DNA of 10,416 bases from Dysgonamonadaceae bacterium. GTDB taxonomy: Bacteria; Bacteroidota; Bacteroidia; Bacteroidales; Azobacteroidaceae. Under the pieces are notes generated by a model, which was given only the letters and a program-made list of their open reading frames with translations, did not search any database and had not been told where the DNA came from. Below, piece by piece: positions 1 through 7,615 of the stretch. Position 1 is the stretch's first letter. The number at the start of each line of letters is the position of its first letter. Location: assembly GCA_031287395.1 (NCBI GenBank), contig JAITTA010000209.1, forward strand, positions 1 through 10,416, in the 5' to 3' direction. A program made the position numbers and the translations under genes.

Positions 1-311
1 CAGGAGGAAGCATGCTGGCCGGATTGTTTATTTTGCCAGTGATAGCGCCCTGTTACTAAAGTACTTCTGGAAGGGGCACTCCCAGGAGAGCCGGCATAAC
101 AATTTGTAAAGTAGATCCCGTTGGAAGCCACTCTGTCGAATCCGGGAGTTTTAACAAAACGGCTGCCGGCAAAACTGGTATGTACATAGCTTTGATCATC
201 GTTGATCGCGAATAAAATATTCGGGCGTTTTGCAGGTACTTCTATTCCTTTGCATTCGGAGAATATCCCCGAACCTAATGAAATAAACACTACTTCGGTT
301 ATGTATTTCAT
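1..311 (-). CDS. Sulfatase, serine-type (FGly-dependent), N-terminal part; cut by window edge
   Basis: This is the first 103 codons of a type I sulfatase, which hydrolyses sulfate esters, here probably from a glycan. The start RPNILFAINDDQ (residues 29-40) is typical, with Asp38 and Asp39 as expected calcium ligands. The active-site signature SAPSRSTLVTGR lies at residues 78-89 and matches [C/S]-x-P-S-R-x4-T-G-R. The residue converted to formylglycine is Ser78, so maturation would need an anaerobic radical-SAM maturase (anSME type) encoded elsewhere. The ATG at 311 follows an in-frame stop 18 nt upstream, and the leader is AT-rich. Residues 1-20 look like a weak signal peptide: Glu6 interrupts the hydrophobic stretch, and Cys20 sits in a poor lipobox (IFSEC). 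The gene follows susD in the same direction after 130 nt, which suggests that the transported glycan is sulfated. The C-terminal part and the substrate subfamily cannot be judged. Confidence in the family is high. Confidence 0.93.
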   Translation of the reverse strand, partial: MKYITEVVFISLGSGIFSECKGIEVPAKRPNILFAINDDQSYVHTSFAGSRFVKTPGFDRVASNGIYFTNCYAGSPGSAPSRSTLVTGRYHWQNKQSGQHASS

Positions 312-432
312 ACGATAATAATTTGTTTTTTAATGGTCGCATGGAACTCGCATGACTTTTAATCTCATGGACTTGAGTGATTTTGTAAAAATCATGCGTC
401 GTTTCATATTTCTGTTATTTCACTTTTCTGTA

Positions 433-463
433 CAAAAATACTTAATTACCCTCGTAAACCAAA
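433..463 (-). promoter_or_regulatory. Candidate Bacteroidota promoter for the sulfatase gene
   Basis: On the minus strand a TTTG (463-460) is followed by exactly 19 nt and then TATTTTTG (440-433). This matches the Bacteroides housekeeping promoter pattern, TTTG near -33 and TAnnTTTG near -7. It overlaps the last codons and stop of susD and would start a transcript about 115 nt upstream of the sulfatase ATG. It is AT-rich, so a chance match is possible. The 130-nt gap contains no convincing terminator, so read-through from susD remains likely as well. Confidence 0.4.
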
Positions 464-2307
464 GGAGGAATGTTCTTTTCCGTACCGGGATATCCCTTAT
501 TCTGATTGATTATTCCTCCGGAATTTGTATTGATCGCATAAGAAGGAACAGGCCAGAATATGTGAAAAGGCGAGCAGGTAAAGTAGTTACCGTATGGAGT
601 CCGGATCCCTTTATTATAAAATTCACTGACTTCCACTACCCTGTCATACCAGAAATTATCTTCCGTCAGTCTATCCATGGTATACGTCTTTCCGTTATAG
701 CAAGGTATTCCAGTCCGGGCATAAGTGATAGCTATTCGTGTTAATTCTACTTTGCGCGGTTCTTCGTAATAAAGTTCTCTTGTCCTTTCGTCCAATACGG
801 CGCTTATCTTTTGTTCCTCAATATCTGCAGCCGAATACATGTATTGTGCATTGGCCCTTTTCCGTATTGTATTTATATCTTCGGCGGCCTTTTGCCATTC
901 TCCTTTCCATACATAGGCCTCTGCCCTGAGTAAATAGGTTTCGGCTAAACGGAAAATATAGAAATCACCCGGTCCCCCCTGCGGTTGTACGCGGTCCGGG
1001 TCCGGAACCCATGTCTTGTAGTGCGGCCAGTTGAACCAACATCTGATGGTGTCGCTACATAAGATAACTCCCCGGTCATTATACAACTGGAGATTTTTTC
1101 CATACCATTCGTTTCCATTTTTTTTCAGTGCGGGATTGTTGTATACCAACATTTCCATTGTCATCCAGTTTCCATTATCCGTCCGGTGCCTGTAATCAGA
1201 AAAATCCTCTACCTGGTTGATGGTCCACACACCTTTTTGTGCATACCAGGTAGGACGGATACGGGCAATCCCTCTACCATATTTTTCCACAAGGCCTATT
1301 TCATTTTTAGCTGCATCCGACAAGCCGTTTGCTCCGTTGGGAGTTTTAATAATTCCTGTCAGTCCATAATAAGGAACCGCATTGCGCATAATAAAGGTAC
1401 CCGAAGTATTTCCTTCCATACCATATCTGTCGATGGCTAATAGCAAACCTTCGGTGTTTTCTCTCAGGCTTTTATTTTCAATACGGAACATATCCCAGAT
1501 CACATCCTTGTTGGTAATTCCTTTATCTGATCCAAACCGTTCGGTGCAGAGTTTATGAGTTCCACTGTTTATTATTTCGGTTGTTATTCGTATAGCATCA
1601 TCAAATCTTCCTTCGAGCAAATAGTATTTGGCGAGTAAATGCTTGCAGGCCGCATTGGTTACTTGTCCGCCATTTATTTTATTTGCTTCGGGAACATGCT
1701 TTGCGGCAAATTCAAGGTCTTTTATCATTTTCAGCCAGATGGATTCTTTCGTGGTAGTATAATAGTCGACTTTGGGCTCGTCGAGTTCTTCCAAAACCAA
1801 AGGGACATCTCCATACTGCAAAGTCTTCATGTAATAGCGATAGGCTCTTATAAAATAAGCGCCACCCAACAGTGCATTCTTCGATTCTTCCGATTTGAAC
1901 GTAGCTTTATCAATTCTGTTTATAATCGTATTACAATTTTTAATGTTGATGAAAGAATTATCCCAGTACCATCCAATTCTGGTGTATGCTAGATCGTCGT
2001 TTGTTCCATCGGGAAGCATCTGATTGTTCAGATCCTGCCATGGTGTTGCTTTATCCGTTGTGCCATCTACAGCTATATCCGAATATTTCATATTCGTACA
2101 GAATGGAGCCTGATCGGTACAGAATTCCCCTCGGAAAGTTGTTAATGCTTTGTCCAATACCGCTTGCAGCCCTACTTCATCGGTCAATGCATTTTCGGGA
2201 GCATAAAAAGACAGAGGGTCTGGTTCCAGGAAATCCGATCCGCATGAACTGAACAGACAGATAGTGAAAAATAGTATCCCGGTTTTATATTTCATGGTAG
2301 TTTTCAT
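442..2307 (-). CDS. SusD/RagB-family surface glycan-binding lipoprotein
   Basis: This 621-residue protein is the outer-membrane lipoprotein partner that caps a SusC barrel and delivers glycan to it. The N-terminus is a lipoprotein signal: a basic start, a hydrophobic segment (about residues 10-20) and the lipobox LFSSC, with Cys22 as lipidated residue. Acidic residues follow shortly after (CGSDFLEPD), as usual for surface-exported Bacteroidota lipoproteins. The family's helical repeat region is visible, including the hallmark RLAETYLLRAEAY near residue 455 and a following helix KAAEDINTIRKRANA. The tail ends in a loop-rich region, as in other members. The length is at the upper end for the family. 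The start could be Met1 (2307) or Met5 (2295); both leave the signal intact. The gene lies 26 nt downstream of the susC-like gene, so the two are surely co-transcribed. Substrate specificity is not readable from this family. Confidence 0.96.
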   Translation of the reverse strand: MKTTMKYKTGILFFTICLFSSCGSDFLEPDPLSFYAPENALTDEVGLQAVLDKALTTFRGEFCTDQAPFCTNMKYSDIAVDGTTDKATPWQDLNNQMLPDGTNDDLAYTRIGWYWDNSFINIKNCNTIINRIDKATFKSEESKNALLGGAYFIRAYRYYMKTLQYGDVPLVLEELDEPKVDYYTTTKESIWLKMIKDLEFAAKHVPEANKINGGQVTNAACKHLLAKYYLLEGRFDDAIRITTEIINSGTHKLCTERFGSDKGITNKDVIWDMFRIENKSLRENTEGLLLAIDRYGMEGNTSGTFIMRNAVPYYGLTGIIKTPNGANGLSDAAKNEIGLVEKYGRGIARIRPTWYAQKGVWTINQVEDFSDYRHRTDNGNWMTMEMLVYNNPALKKNGNEWYGKNLQLYNDRGVILCSDTIRCWFNWPHYKTWVPDPDRVQPQGGPGDFYIFRLAETYLLRAEAYVWKGEWQKAAEDINTIRKRANAQYMYSAADIEEQKISAVLDERTRELYYEEPRKVELTRIAITYARTGIPCYNGKTYTMDRLTEDNFWYDRVVEVSEFYNKGIRTPYGNYFTCSPFHIFWPVPSYAINTNSGGIINQNKGYPGTEKNIPPLVYEGN

Positions 2308-2333
2308 GTTTTTGATATATTTTAGTTTACAAA

Positions 2334-5300
2334 TTAAAGTGTCATATTTACTCCAAAGGTGAATATTCTTTGTGCACGCATTCCGTCTTCAGGGTCGCCA
2401 AATTTCCATTCCTTTGCCCACACCGCAGCATTCTTTACATTCAATGTAAATTTGAGATTTGATATAGGAGTTTTATGCAAAAATTTAGAAGGAACTTTAT
2501 AAGCTAAAGCTATATTTTCCAAACGTATATAAGACTTATCGAACCATACCGAATAACCGACCCCTTTAGCAGGAGCAGACCTCAATCTGGCATAATTATC
2601 CAACTGATTTTCAGGCGTCCAATAGGGGATATCCCTGGAGTTGCAACGATCTTCTATATGGTCCGCGTGTTTTGCCAGGTCATAACTTCCCTTATGTCCC
2701 CAGAGAGAATACAAAATGAAAGATAATTCAAAATCTTTAAATACATTGAATGTGTTGCTCAATGTCCATGAGAAACGCGGTGTTATATGTCCTAAAAATT
2801 GTTTATCATCATCCGTCAAAAGTCCATCCTTATTTACATCTTCCAGCCTGAAATCACCGGGAGCCTGATTCCATTTGGCAGCCTCCTCTTCCTGTCCGGT
2901 CTTCCATGTACCCAGAATCTTATAATCCCAAATCACATCTTTAGCTTGGCCGATAAACCAATTGTTCGCTTTATCATCCGGTTCTTTCTGTCCGGTGAGG
3001 TTACCGTCTTTGTCAAAGACGTCATACTTTTCGCCGGTTATAGTAATGATCTTGTTCCTGTTTAAAGAGAAGATCAGATTGGATGTCCATTCAATATTAT
3101 GCTGTTTTATATTTGTACTGGTCAGAGAAAGTTCAAATCCCTTGTTTCTTATTTCGCCCAAATTAGCATAAACTCTTTGGAATCCGGTGATTGTCGGTAG
3201 TTGCCTGTTCACCAATACATCTGTGGTCGACATATAATAAGTTTCTATGGTTCCGTTTAAAATGCCATTGAATAGTCTGAAATCCAAGGCAAAATTATAA
3301 GCTTCGGTTCTTTCCCATTTGAGTTCTTTATTTCCCATCGTATTTATTTCCAGAGTAGGAATTGTGATCGGATTCCCGTTTATATCTGTGTTTAGTGATT
3401 TTCCCGAAAGAATTCTTGATAAAGCAGCATAGTTTGCGATATCTCTGTTCCCGTTTACTCCCCAGGAGGCTCTTAATTTGAGATAATCAACAAACTTCAT
3501 TTTAAAAAACTTTTCTTCTGAAAGTACCCATCCCAAAGCTGCGGCAGGGAAGGTGGCATATGGATTGGAATATCCGAACAGGGAGGACCCGTCTTTCCGT
3601 ATCGACAAGGTCAGTAAATATTTATTCAAAAAACCGTAGTTGAGTCTGGCCATCAAAGCATCTGATGTCCTCACCTGATCATCACTCGAAATTTCCGGTA
3701 AATTTCCTATAGACATATCATGATACCCGAGTATGTCGCTTGGACTGAAATTCTGGTTATTCATTTTCTCCGTATCAGTACGGAATTTTTCGGCGTTTGC
3801 CAGCAAGGTAACATCCACTTTGTGATCCTTTGCAAAGGTTCTATTCCAATTTATGATGTTATCCACCTGCCATTCTCTCCTTAATGAGTTTTCACGCGAA
3901 GCGCTCCCCCCGAACAATCTCCACTGCGGATGTAAAGATGAATCGTGTGTGTGGTTGTGATAAAATACAAACCGGGTTGTATAGTTTAAAGTATAAGTAA
4001 TCCCAAATGGTAAATCCACAGTTGCATAGATTTTAGGGAACAATGTGAAGTACTCTTGTTCCCGCGATCTGTATGTGAGGTTTAATAACGGGTGAGTTGC
4101 CTGAATGTCATCATTCGGATATAGTTTTAATGTTTCCCCTTCCTCCTCATAAAAAGAACTGTAAGGAGTTAGTTTTGTATACTGACTTTCGTTTGCGGGA
4201 ACAGAACTTTCGTCCCGGTAGGAGAACTGTGTATTTAGTCCCACTTTTAAAAAGCTGGCAGGTTTCCCCTCTACATTGACTCTTGAACGTATGGTAGAAA
4301 ATTTGTCTCCTTTGACCAACGACTCGTTTTTCATATACCCCAATGACCAGTAATAAGAGAAATCTTCTTTTTTCCCGGAAAGGCTCAGGTTATAATCTTG
4401 CCTTAAACCTTTATGGAAAATATAGTCTTCCCAGTCAATACTGTTTCCTGCTTTGTAGTTCTCTATTTCCAATCCGGTTAGCCGCAGACCCGACAACCAA
4501 GCATCCACAAGATTGTCTTGGGTGGTGCTATGGTAGGCCATCCATTCATCCAGGTATTGAGGATCTATTGTCCGCGGGTCATCAAAGGGACTCCAGGGTG
4601 TTTGAGGTACGGTAGCGCTATAGACTGATTTAAACATATCGGAACGCCATCTGATAAATCCATCTTTATCGTAAGGTTTTACCCTGTTTGCAGCAGTCGC
4701 CATTCCTAAATTTCCGCTAAAGTTGATAACAGGTTTATTGGTATTCCCTTTCTTTGTTGTAATAGCAATCACTCCGTTTGTAGCTCTTGAACCATAGACC
4801 GCAACAGAACTTGCGTCTTTCATTATATCTAATTTGTCAATATCATTTGGATTTATATCCGAGATGTCCCCATTATAAATAACTCCATCAACAATGATCA
4901 GAGGGCCCGATCCGGCGGTCAGCGTATTATCACCACGAATCATCATATCACTGTTTCCTTTTGCCGACACAGAATATCCGACACTCATCCCCGGAATACT
5001 GGTACGCAATAAGTCACCAACAGTAGATGGTGAATAGTTCTGCATATTTTTTGCGTTAATCTGCGAAATGGATCCTGTCAGGTCACTTTTCTTTGCAACT
5101 CCATATCCTATGACAACTACTTCGTCGAGGAGTGTCTGGTCTTCCTGCATGGTAATCTTCAAGTTTGTACTCTCGCCCAGTTTTACTTCTTGCGACGTAT
5201 ATCCTACATAAGATATCGCCAGTATGGAACCGCCGGATGCTTCGATCGAGAATTTTCCGTCGGTATCCGTAGCCGTTCCGGTCCGACTGCCTTTGACGAT

Positions 5301-5699
5301 GATGTTTGCGCCGATAGCCGGTTCTCCGTTACTATCAATAACGATTCCCGAAAAGGTCTTTATACTTTCCTGTTGCAGTTCTCCTTTATCCGGAACATTC
5401 TTTTTGTGAATCATCACCATCTTGTTACGGATAGTAAAATCCGTGTTTTCGTCCAGGATGGCGGATAATACTTTATCTACCGGCGTTTCCCTGAATGATT
5501 GGGTAATTAACTTGTTTCCGTTGATGTCCTTTTTGTCGTAAATAACGGATAGACTGGTTTGCCGTTCGATTTCTTTCAATACCTTACTTAACGGCGTTTG
5601 GGTAAATTCTTTCGTTACCGACTGCCCGGAAACAGAGATGCACAGGAACAGTCCAAATAGAAGGAAAATGAATTTTCTTTTACAAAACTTGTTTCTCAT
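2334..5699 (-). CDS. SusC/RagA-family TonB-dependent transporter with N-terminal STN signalling domain
   Basis: This 1121-residue outer-membrane transporter imports glycan fragments using TonB energy. Counted from the ATG at 5699, the order is: signal peptide (1-26, ending SVSGQ); STN domain (about 27-100), which contacts the periplasmic part of a FecR anti-sigma factor; CarboxypepD_reg-like beta-sandwich (about 115-186, with YVGYTSQEV); TonB-box-like segment DEVVVIGYG (192-200); plug domain; and a long beta-barrel ending in FTFGVNMTL. The open frame extends upstream to a TTG at 5726, but that adds MFNKHNLVL ahead of a normal signal peptide, so I chose the ATG. The gene follows the fecR-like gene by 42 nt and precedes susD by 26 nt. 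The STN domain is the feature that marks it as a transducer under sigma/anti-sigma control. The frame is intact, and the substrate is unknown beyond the hint given by the adjacent sulfatase. Confidence 0.97.
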   Translation of the reverse strand: MRNKFCKRKFIFLLFGLFLCISVSGQSVTKEFTQTPLSKVLKEIERQTSLSVIYDKKDINGNKLITQSFRETPVDKVLSAILDENTDFTIRNKMVMIHKKNVPDKGELQQESIKTFSGIVIDSNGEPAIGANIIVKGSRTGTATDTDGKFSIEASGGSILAISYVGYTSQEVKLGESTNLKITMQEDQTLLDEVVVIGYGVAKKSDLTGSISQINAKNMQNYSPSTVGDLLRTSIPGMSVGYSVSAKGNSDMMIRGDNTLTAGSGPLIIVDGVIYNGDISDINPNDIDKLDIMKDASSVAVYGSRATNGVIAITTKKGNTNKPVINFSGNLGMATAANRVKPYDKDGFIRWRSDMFKSVYSATVPQTPWSPFDDPRTIDPQYLDEWMAYHSTTQDNLVDAWLSGLRLTGLEIENYKAGNSIDWEDYIFHKGLRQDYNLSLSGKKEDFSYYWSLGYMKNESLVKGDKFSTIRSRVNVEGKPASFLKVGLNTQFSYRDESSVPANESQYTKLTPYSSFYEEEGETLKLYPNDDIQATHPLLNLTYRSREQEYFTLFPKIYATVDLPFGITYTLNYTTRFVFYHNHTHDSSLHPQWRLFGGSASRENSLRREWQVDNIINWNRTFAKDHKVDVTLLANAEKFRTDTEKMNNQNFSPSDILGYHDMSIGNLPEISSDDQVRTSDALMARLNYGFLNKYLLTLSIRKDGSSLFGYSNPYATFPAAALGWVLSEEKFFKMKFVDYLKLRASWGVNGNRDIANYAALSRILSGKSLNTDINGNPITIPTLEINTMGNKELKWERTEAYNFALDFRLFNGILNGTIETYYMSTTDVLVNRQLPTITGFQRVYANLGEIRNKGFELSLTSTNIKQHNIEWTSNLIFSLNRNKIITITGEKYDVFDKDGNLTGQKEPDDKANNWFIGQAKDVIWDYKILGTWKTGQEEEAAKWNQAPGDFRLEDVNKDGLLTDDDKQFLGHITPRFSWTLSNTFNVFKDFELSFILYSLWGHKGSYDLAKHADHIEDRCNSRDIPYWTPENQLDNYARLRSAPAKGVGYSVWFDKSYIRLENIALAYKVPSKFLHKTPISNLKFTLNVKNAAVWAKEWKFGDPEDGMRAQRIFTFGVNMTL

Positions 5700-5718
5700 T
5701 AGTACTAAATTATGTTTG
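5688..5718 (+). promoter_or_regulatory. Candidate antisense promoter in the fecR-susC gap
   Basis: On the plus strand CTTG (5688-5691), 19 nt, then TATGTTTG (5711-5718) fits the Bacteroidota pattern TTG-N19-TAnnTTTG. It would fire away from susC, giving RNA antisense to the susC leader and the 3' end of the fecR-like gene. The same gap holds nested dyads: ATGTTT/AAACAT at 5712-5717 and 5733-5738, and TTGTT-A-AACAA at 5716-5726. No clear terminator follows, so no RNA end can be given. Confidence 0.3.
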
Positions 5719-5741
5719 TTAAACAATTATTTAAACATTTT

Positions 5742-6740
5742 CTATTTTTTTGACACGTAAATCGTATCGTTTTTACATTTGTATTGAATGGATGCTACTT
5801 TCGATATGCCGTAGAATATTTCATCGATGGTTTCCCTGTTATTAAAAGAAACGCTAAGCAACAAGGTATTCAAATCAATTTCCGGATCGATCTGTATTCG
5901 TACATTGTACCGGCGTGACAGGCGGTTGAACAAGTCGTTGAGCGTTATTTCATCGAATTCTATCCGGTCTTCCGTCCATGAACGGTATTGCGCCGTGTTT
6001 GAGTGTTGACGGTGAAGCGTTTTTTCCTGTATGTCGAGCAACATCGTTTCTCCCGGTTTCATGTCAAATTCTTTACCGTTATATCGTAACGAAATAGCGC
6101 CTTCCATCAGTGTCGTGACGGCGTACTTCTCGTTTTCGTAAGATGAAACATTGAATTTGGTACCTTTCACTTCAATATCGTAATCGTGGAGCCTGACGAT
6201 GAAAGGTTTATCGTTTTGTTTTTTCACTTCAAAATAGGCTTCGCCGGTGAGCGCTACCGCCCGGTCACGAATATTGAACTGCCCGGTGTACTGGATCCGG
6301 GAACCTGAGTTAATCCAAACCGTACTGCCGTCGGGCAGATGTAGTTTACTTTTTTCTCCCATCGGGACTTCAACAGTAAAAATTTCCTTGTTATTCCTGA
6401 TGGTCCATTCGTAAACACCGATTGTTGTTGTTATGAGTAGCAAAGCAATTGCGGCAGCAACAGCGATTTTCTTCCAAACAGGAATTGTGCGACTAAATCC
6501 GGTCTTTTTAGCAATATTTTCCCTTGTCCGTATCCGGTTTTGAAGCAGTTGCCACTCCTTGTCAACTACCGGTTCTTTTTCTTTCGATGAGATCCATTCT
6601 TTTTCCCATTGAATGTATTTTTCCCTGTTTGCCTTATTTGATATGAATGCGAACAGGACCGGTTCATCTTGAAGCGAAATTTTTCCTTCCCAATAAATTT
6701 TTGCCAAACAATGGATTTTTTTTTCTTCGGTTTGCATCAT
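5742..6740 (-). CDS. FecR-like anti-sigma factor (FecR domain plus C-terminal DUF4974)
   Basis: This 332-residue inner-membrane regulator would hold the ECF sigma factor through its cytoplasmic N-terminal part (1-89) and sense the transporter through its periplasmic part. One membrane segment is evident at about residues 91-110 (IAVAAAIALLLITTT within it). The FecR domain follows at about 122-215, with the typical VEVPMGEKSKLHLPDG, WINSGS, GEAYFEV and VKGTKFNV stretches. The C-terminal DUF4974-like domain (about 260-330) begins at FDEITLNDLFNRLSRRYNV and is the usual partner of an STN domain. Two ATG codons stand in tandem at 6740 and 6737 behind a purine-rich leader, and either could be used. 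Its neighbours, the sigma gene upstream and an STN-bearing susC downstream, match the known sigma/FecR/SusC arrangement. The single membrane span and length are normal for the family. Confidence 0.95.
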   Translation of the reverse strand: MMQTEEKKIHCLAKIYWEGKISLQDEPVLFAFISNKANREKYIQWEKEWISSKEKEPVVDKEWQLLQNRIRTRENIAKKTGFSRTIPVWKKIAVAAAIALLLITTTIGVYEWTIRNNKEIFTVEVPMGEKSKLHLPDGSTVWINSGSRIQYTGQFNIRDRAVALTGEAYFEVKKQNDKPFIVRLHDYDIEVKGTKFNVSSYENEKYAVTTLMEGAISLRYNGKEFDMKPGETMLLDIQEKTLHRQHSNTAQYRSWTEDRIEFDEITLNDLFNRLSRRYNVRIQIDPEIDLNTLLLSVSFNNRETIDEIFYGISKVASIQYKCKNDTIYVSKK

Positions 6741-6802
6741 TTTTTCTTTCTTATAGGATGTAACGATTGAGATGTTTCTTACCCTACTTCATAAATATAA
6801 AA

Positions 6803-6830
6803 AAAGCAGAGATTTTTTATTCTCTGCTTT
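6803..6830 (-). terminator. Intrinsic terminator after the ECF sigma gene
   Basis: A perfect 10-bp stem pairs AAAGCAGAGA (6803-6812) with TCTCTGCTTT (6821-6830) around an 8-nt loop. Read on the minus strand it is followed by an unbroken run of seven T and then AT-rich sequence. It sits 23 nt past the sigma stop codon and about 60 nt before the fecR-like start, so sigma messages should mostly end here. It may be partly bidirectional because the loop side is also A/T-rich, but no plus-strand gene reads into it. Confidence 0.88.
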
Positions 6831-6853
6831 ATTAAATATTTTATAAGTATTCA

Positions 6854-7468
6854 TTATTTTGTTATTATCCAGGCAATTATCATAACATAAACATCCAACG
6901 GATATTTGTTTTTAAAATGAGCGGAAAAATCGGATAATGCTTTTGAGATGTGGTTTTCGACCGCTTTTACCGAAATATTCAATTTTTCTGCAATTTCCTT
7001 GTTTTTCAGTCCTCCGAATCGGCTGAGGATAAATACCTCTTTGCAACGGTTGGGCAAATGATCTATCACATGACGGATTTGTTCTTCCAGTTCCCGGTAT
7101 AGTGTTTCATATTCGGTATCGCAGGTGAAATCGACATGATACAGTTTCTCTTCTCCTTCAATACTTGCCAGATATTGGATACGGTGCTGTTCCACAATAG
7201 CCGCGTGTTTCAAGTAGTCCAAACAACCGTTGCGTACCATCGTAAATAGCAGGGAAAGAATAGATATGGATTTCAATGTTTCCCGTTTTTCCCATATTTT
7301 TATAAAACATTCCTGAATAATGTCCCGGATCACTTCGCGGTCGTCGATGAAACGGGCGGCATATCCGCAAAGACGCAAGTAGTAATTCTTGAACAGATAT
7401 TCAAAGGCGGCGTTATTACTTTTTCTTATCTCTTCAAGCAGGACGTCCCGGTTTGAAAAATCAATCAT
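6854..7468 (-). CDS. ECF RNA polymerase sigma-70 factor, Bacteroidota type
   Basis: This 204-residue sigma factor would direct RNA polymerase to the adjacent transporter operon when released by FecR. Region 2 lies at about residues 20-88 (AFEYLFKNYYLRLCGYAARF, then DIIQECFIKIWE and a FTMVRNGCLDYLKH segment). Region 4 lies at about 135-185, with LPNRCKEVFILSRFGGLKNKEIAEKL and a helix-turn-helix ending AVENHISKAL. The protein ends in a short hydrophobic tail (VYVMIIAWIITK), which is uncommon in soluble sigma factors outside this phylum. The open frame runs up to a TTG at 7501, but that codon forms part of the -7 element TACCTTTG, so transcription would start after it. The ATG at 7468 is therefore the supported start and leaves a leader of about 25 nt. 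The gene is divergent from the metallophosphoesterase pair and is followed by its own terminator. Confidence 0.95.
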   Translation of the reverse strand: MIDFSNRDVLLEEIRKSNNAAFEYLFKNYYLRLCGYAARFIDDREVIRDIIQECFIKIWEKRETLKSISILSLLFTMVRNGCLDYLKHAAIVEQHRIQYLASIEGEEKLYHVDFTCDTEYETLYRELEEQIRHVIDHLPNRCKEVFILSRFGGLKNKEIAEKLNISVKAVENHISKALSDFSAHFKNKYPLDVYVMIIAWIITK

Positions 7469-7498
7469 TCTCTCGGTCTTTGATTGTTTTAAAAAAAA

Positions 7499-7506
7499 CA
7501 AAGGTA
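7499..7506 (-). promoter_or_regulatory. -7 promoter element of the ECF sigma gene
   Basis: TACCTTTG read on the minus strand (7506-7499) matches TAnnTTTG exactly. Initiation a few bases downstream would give a leader of about 25 nt before the ATG at 7468, with a T8 tract near its beginning. No good TTTG is seen at the expected -33 distance, so the promoter may be weak or activated. Confidence 0.55.
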
Positions 7507-7543
7507 GGGAAAAGATTTGTAAATTTCCGGGATGAAATAAATT

Positions 7544-7560
7544 TTTCGCATTTTGCGAAA
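7544..7560. repeat. Perfect 7-3-7 inverted repeat in the divergent intergenic region
   Basis: TTTCGCA (7544-7550) and TGCGAAA (7554-7560) form a perfect dyad around a TTT spacer. It lies about 40 nt upstream of the sigma -7 element and about 50 nt upstream of the plus-strand -7 element. No T-tract follows in a position that would end a gene, so an operator for a dimeric regulator is more likely than a terminator. It is a candidate only. Confidence 0.4.
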
Positions 7561-7607
7561 TGATGTATACCTCAAAGTTTGCAGGAAATTTTTTATTGAT
7601 TTAATGC

Positions 7608-7615
7608 TATCTTTG
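7608..7615 (+). promoter_or_regulatory. -7 promoter element of the metallophosphoesterase pair
   Basis: TATCTTTG matches TAnnTTTG exactly and lies 25 nt before the ATG at 7641, giving a leader of about 20 nt. A TTTG at 7578-7581 is the nearest -33-like match, but the 26-nt spacer is longer than usual. The same octamer occurs ahead of prfB at 9903-9910. Confidence 0.6.

Noticed and set aside
378..394. Hairpin TGATTTT-GTA-AAAATCA between susD and the sulfatase as a terminator
   Set aside because: The stem is AT-only apart from one pair and no T-tract follows on the minus strand.
352..744. Plus-strand open frame of 130 codons at the end of susD
   Set aside because: It lies almost entirely opposite the susD coding region, has no recognisable domain and reads as an antisense shadow.
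5706..5713. TAATTTAG on the minus strand as the susC -7 element
   Set aside because: It has one mismatch to TAnnTTTG and lies so close to the ATG at 5699 that it would leave almost no leader.
5700..5726. Longer SusC start at TTG 5726
   Set aside because: It would place nine extra residues before a well-formed signal peptide. The ATG at 5699 gives a standard N-terminus.
5750..5775. Weak GTAAA/TTTAC hairpin as the end of a possible antisense RNA
   Set aside because: The stem has a mismatch and a bulge and lacks a proper T-run, so it does not support a terminator.
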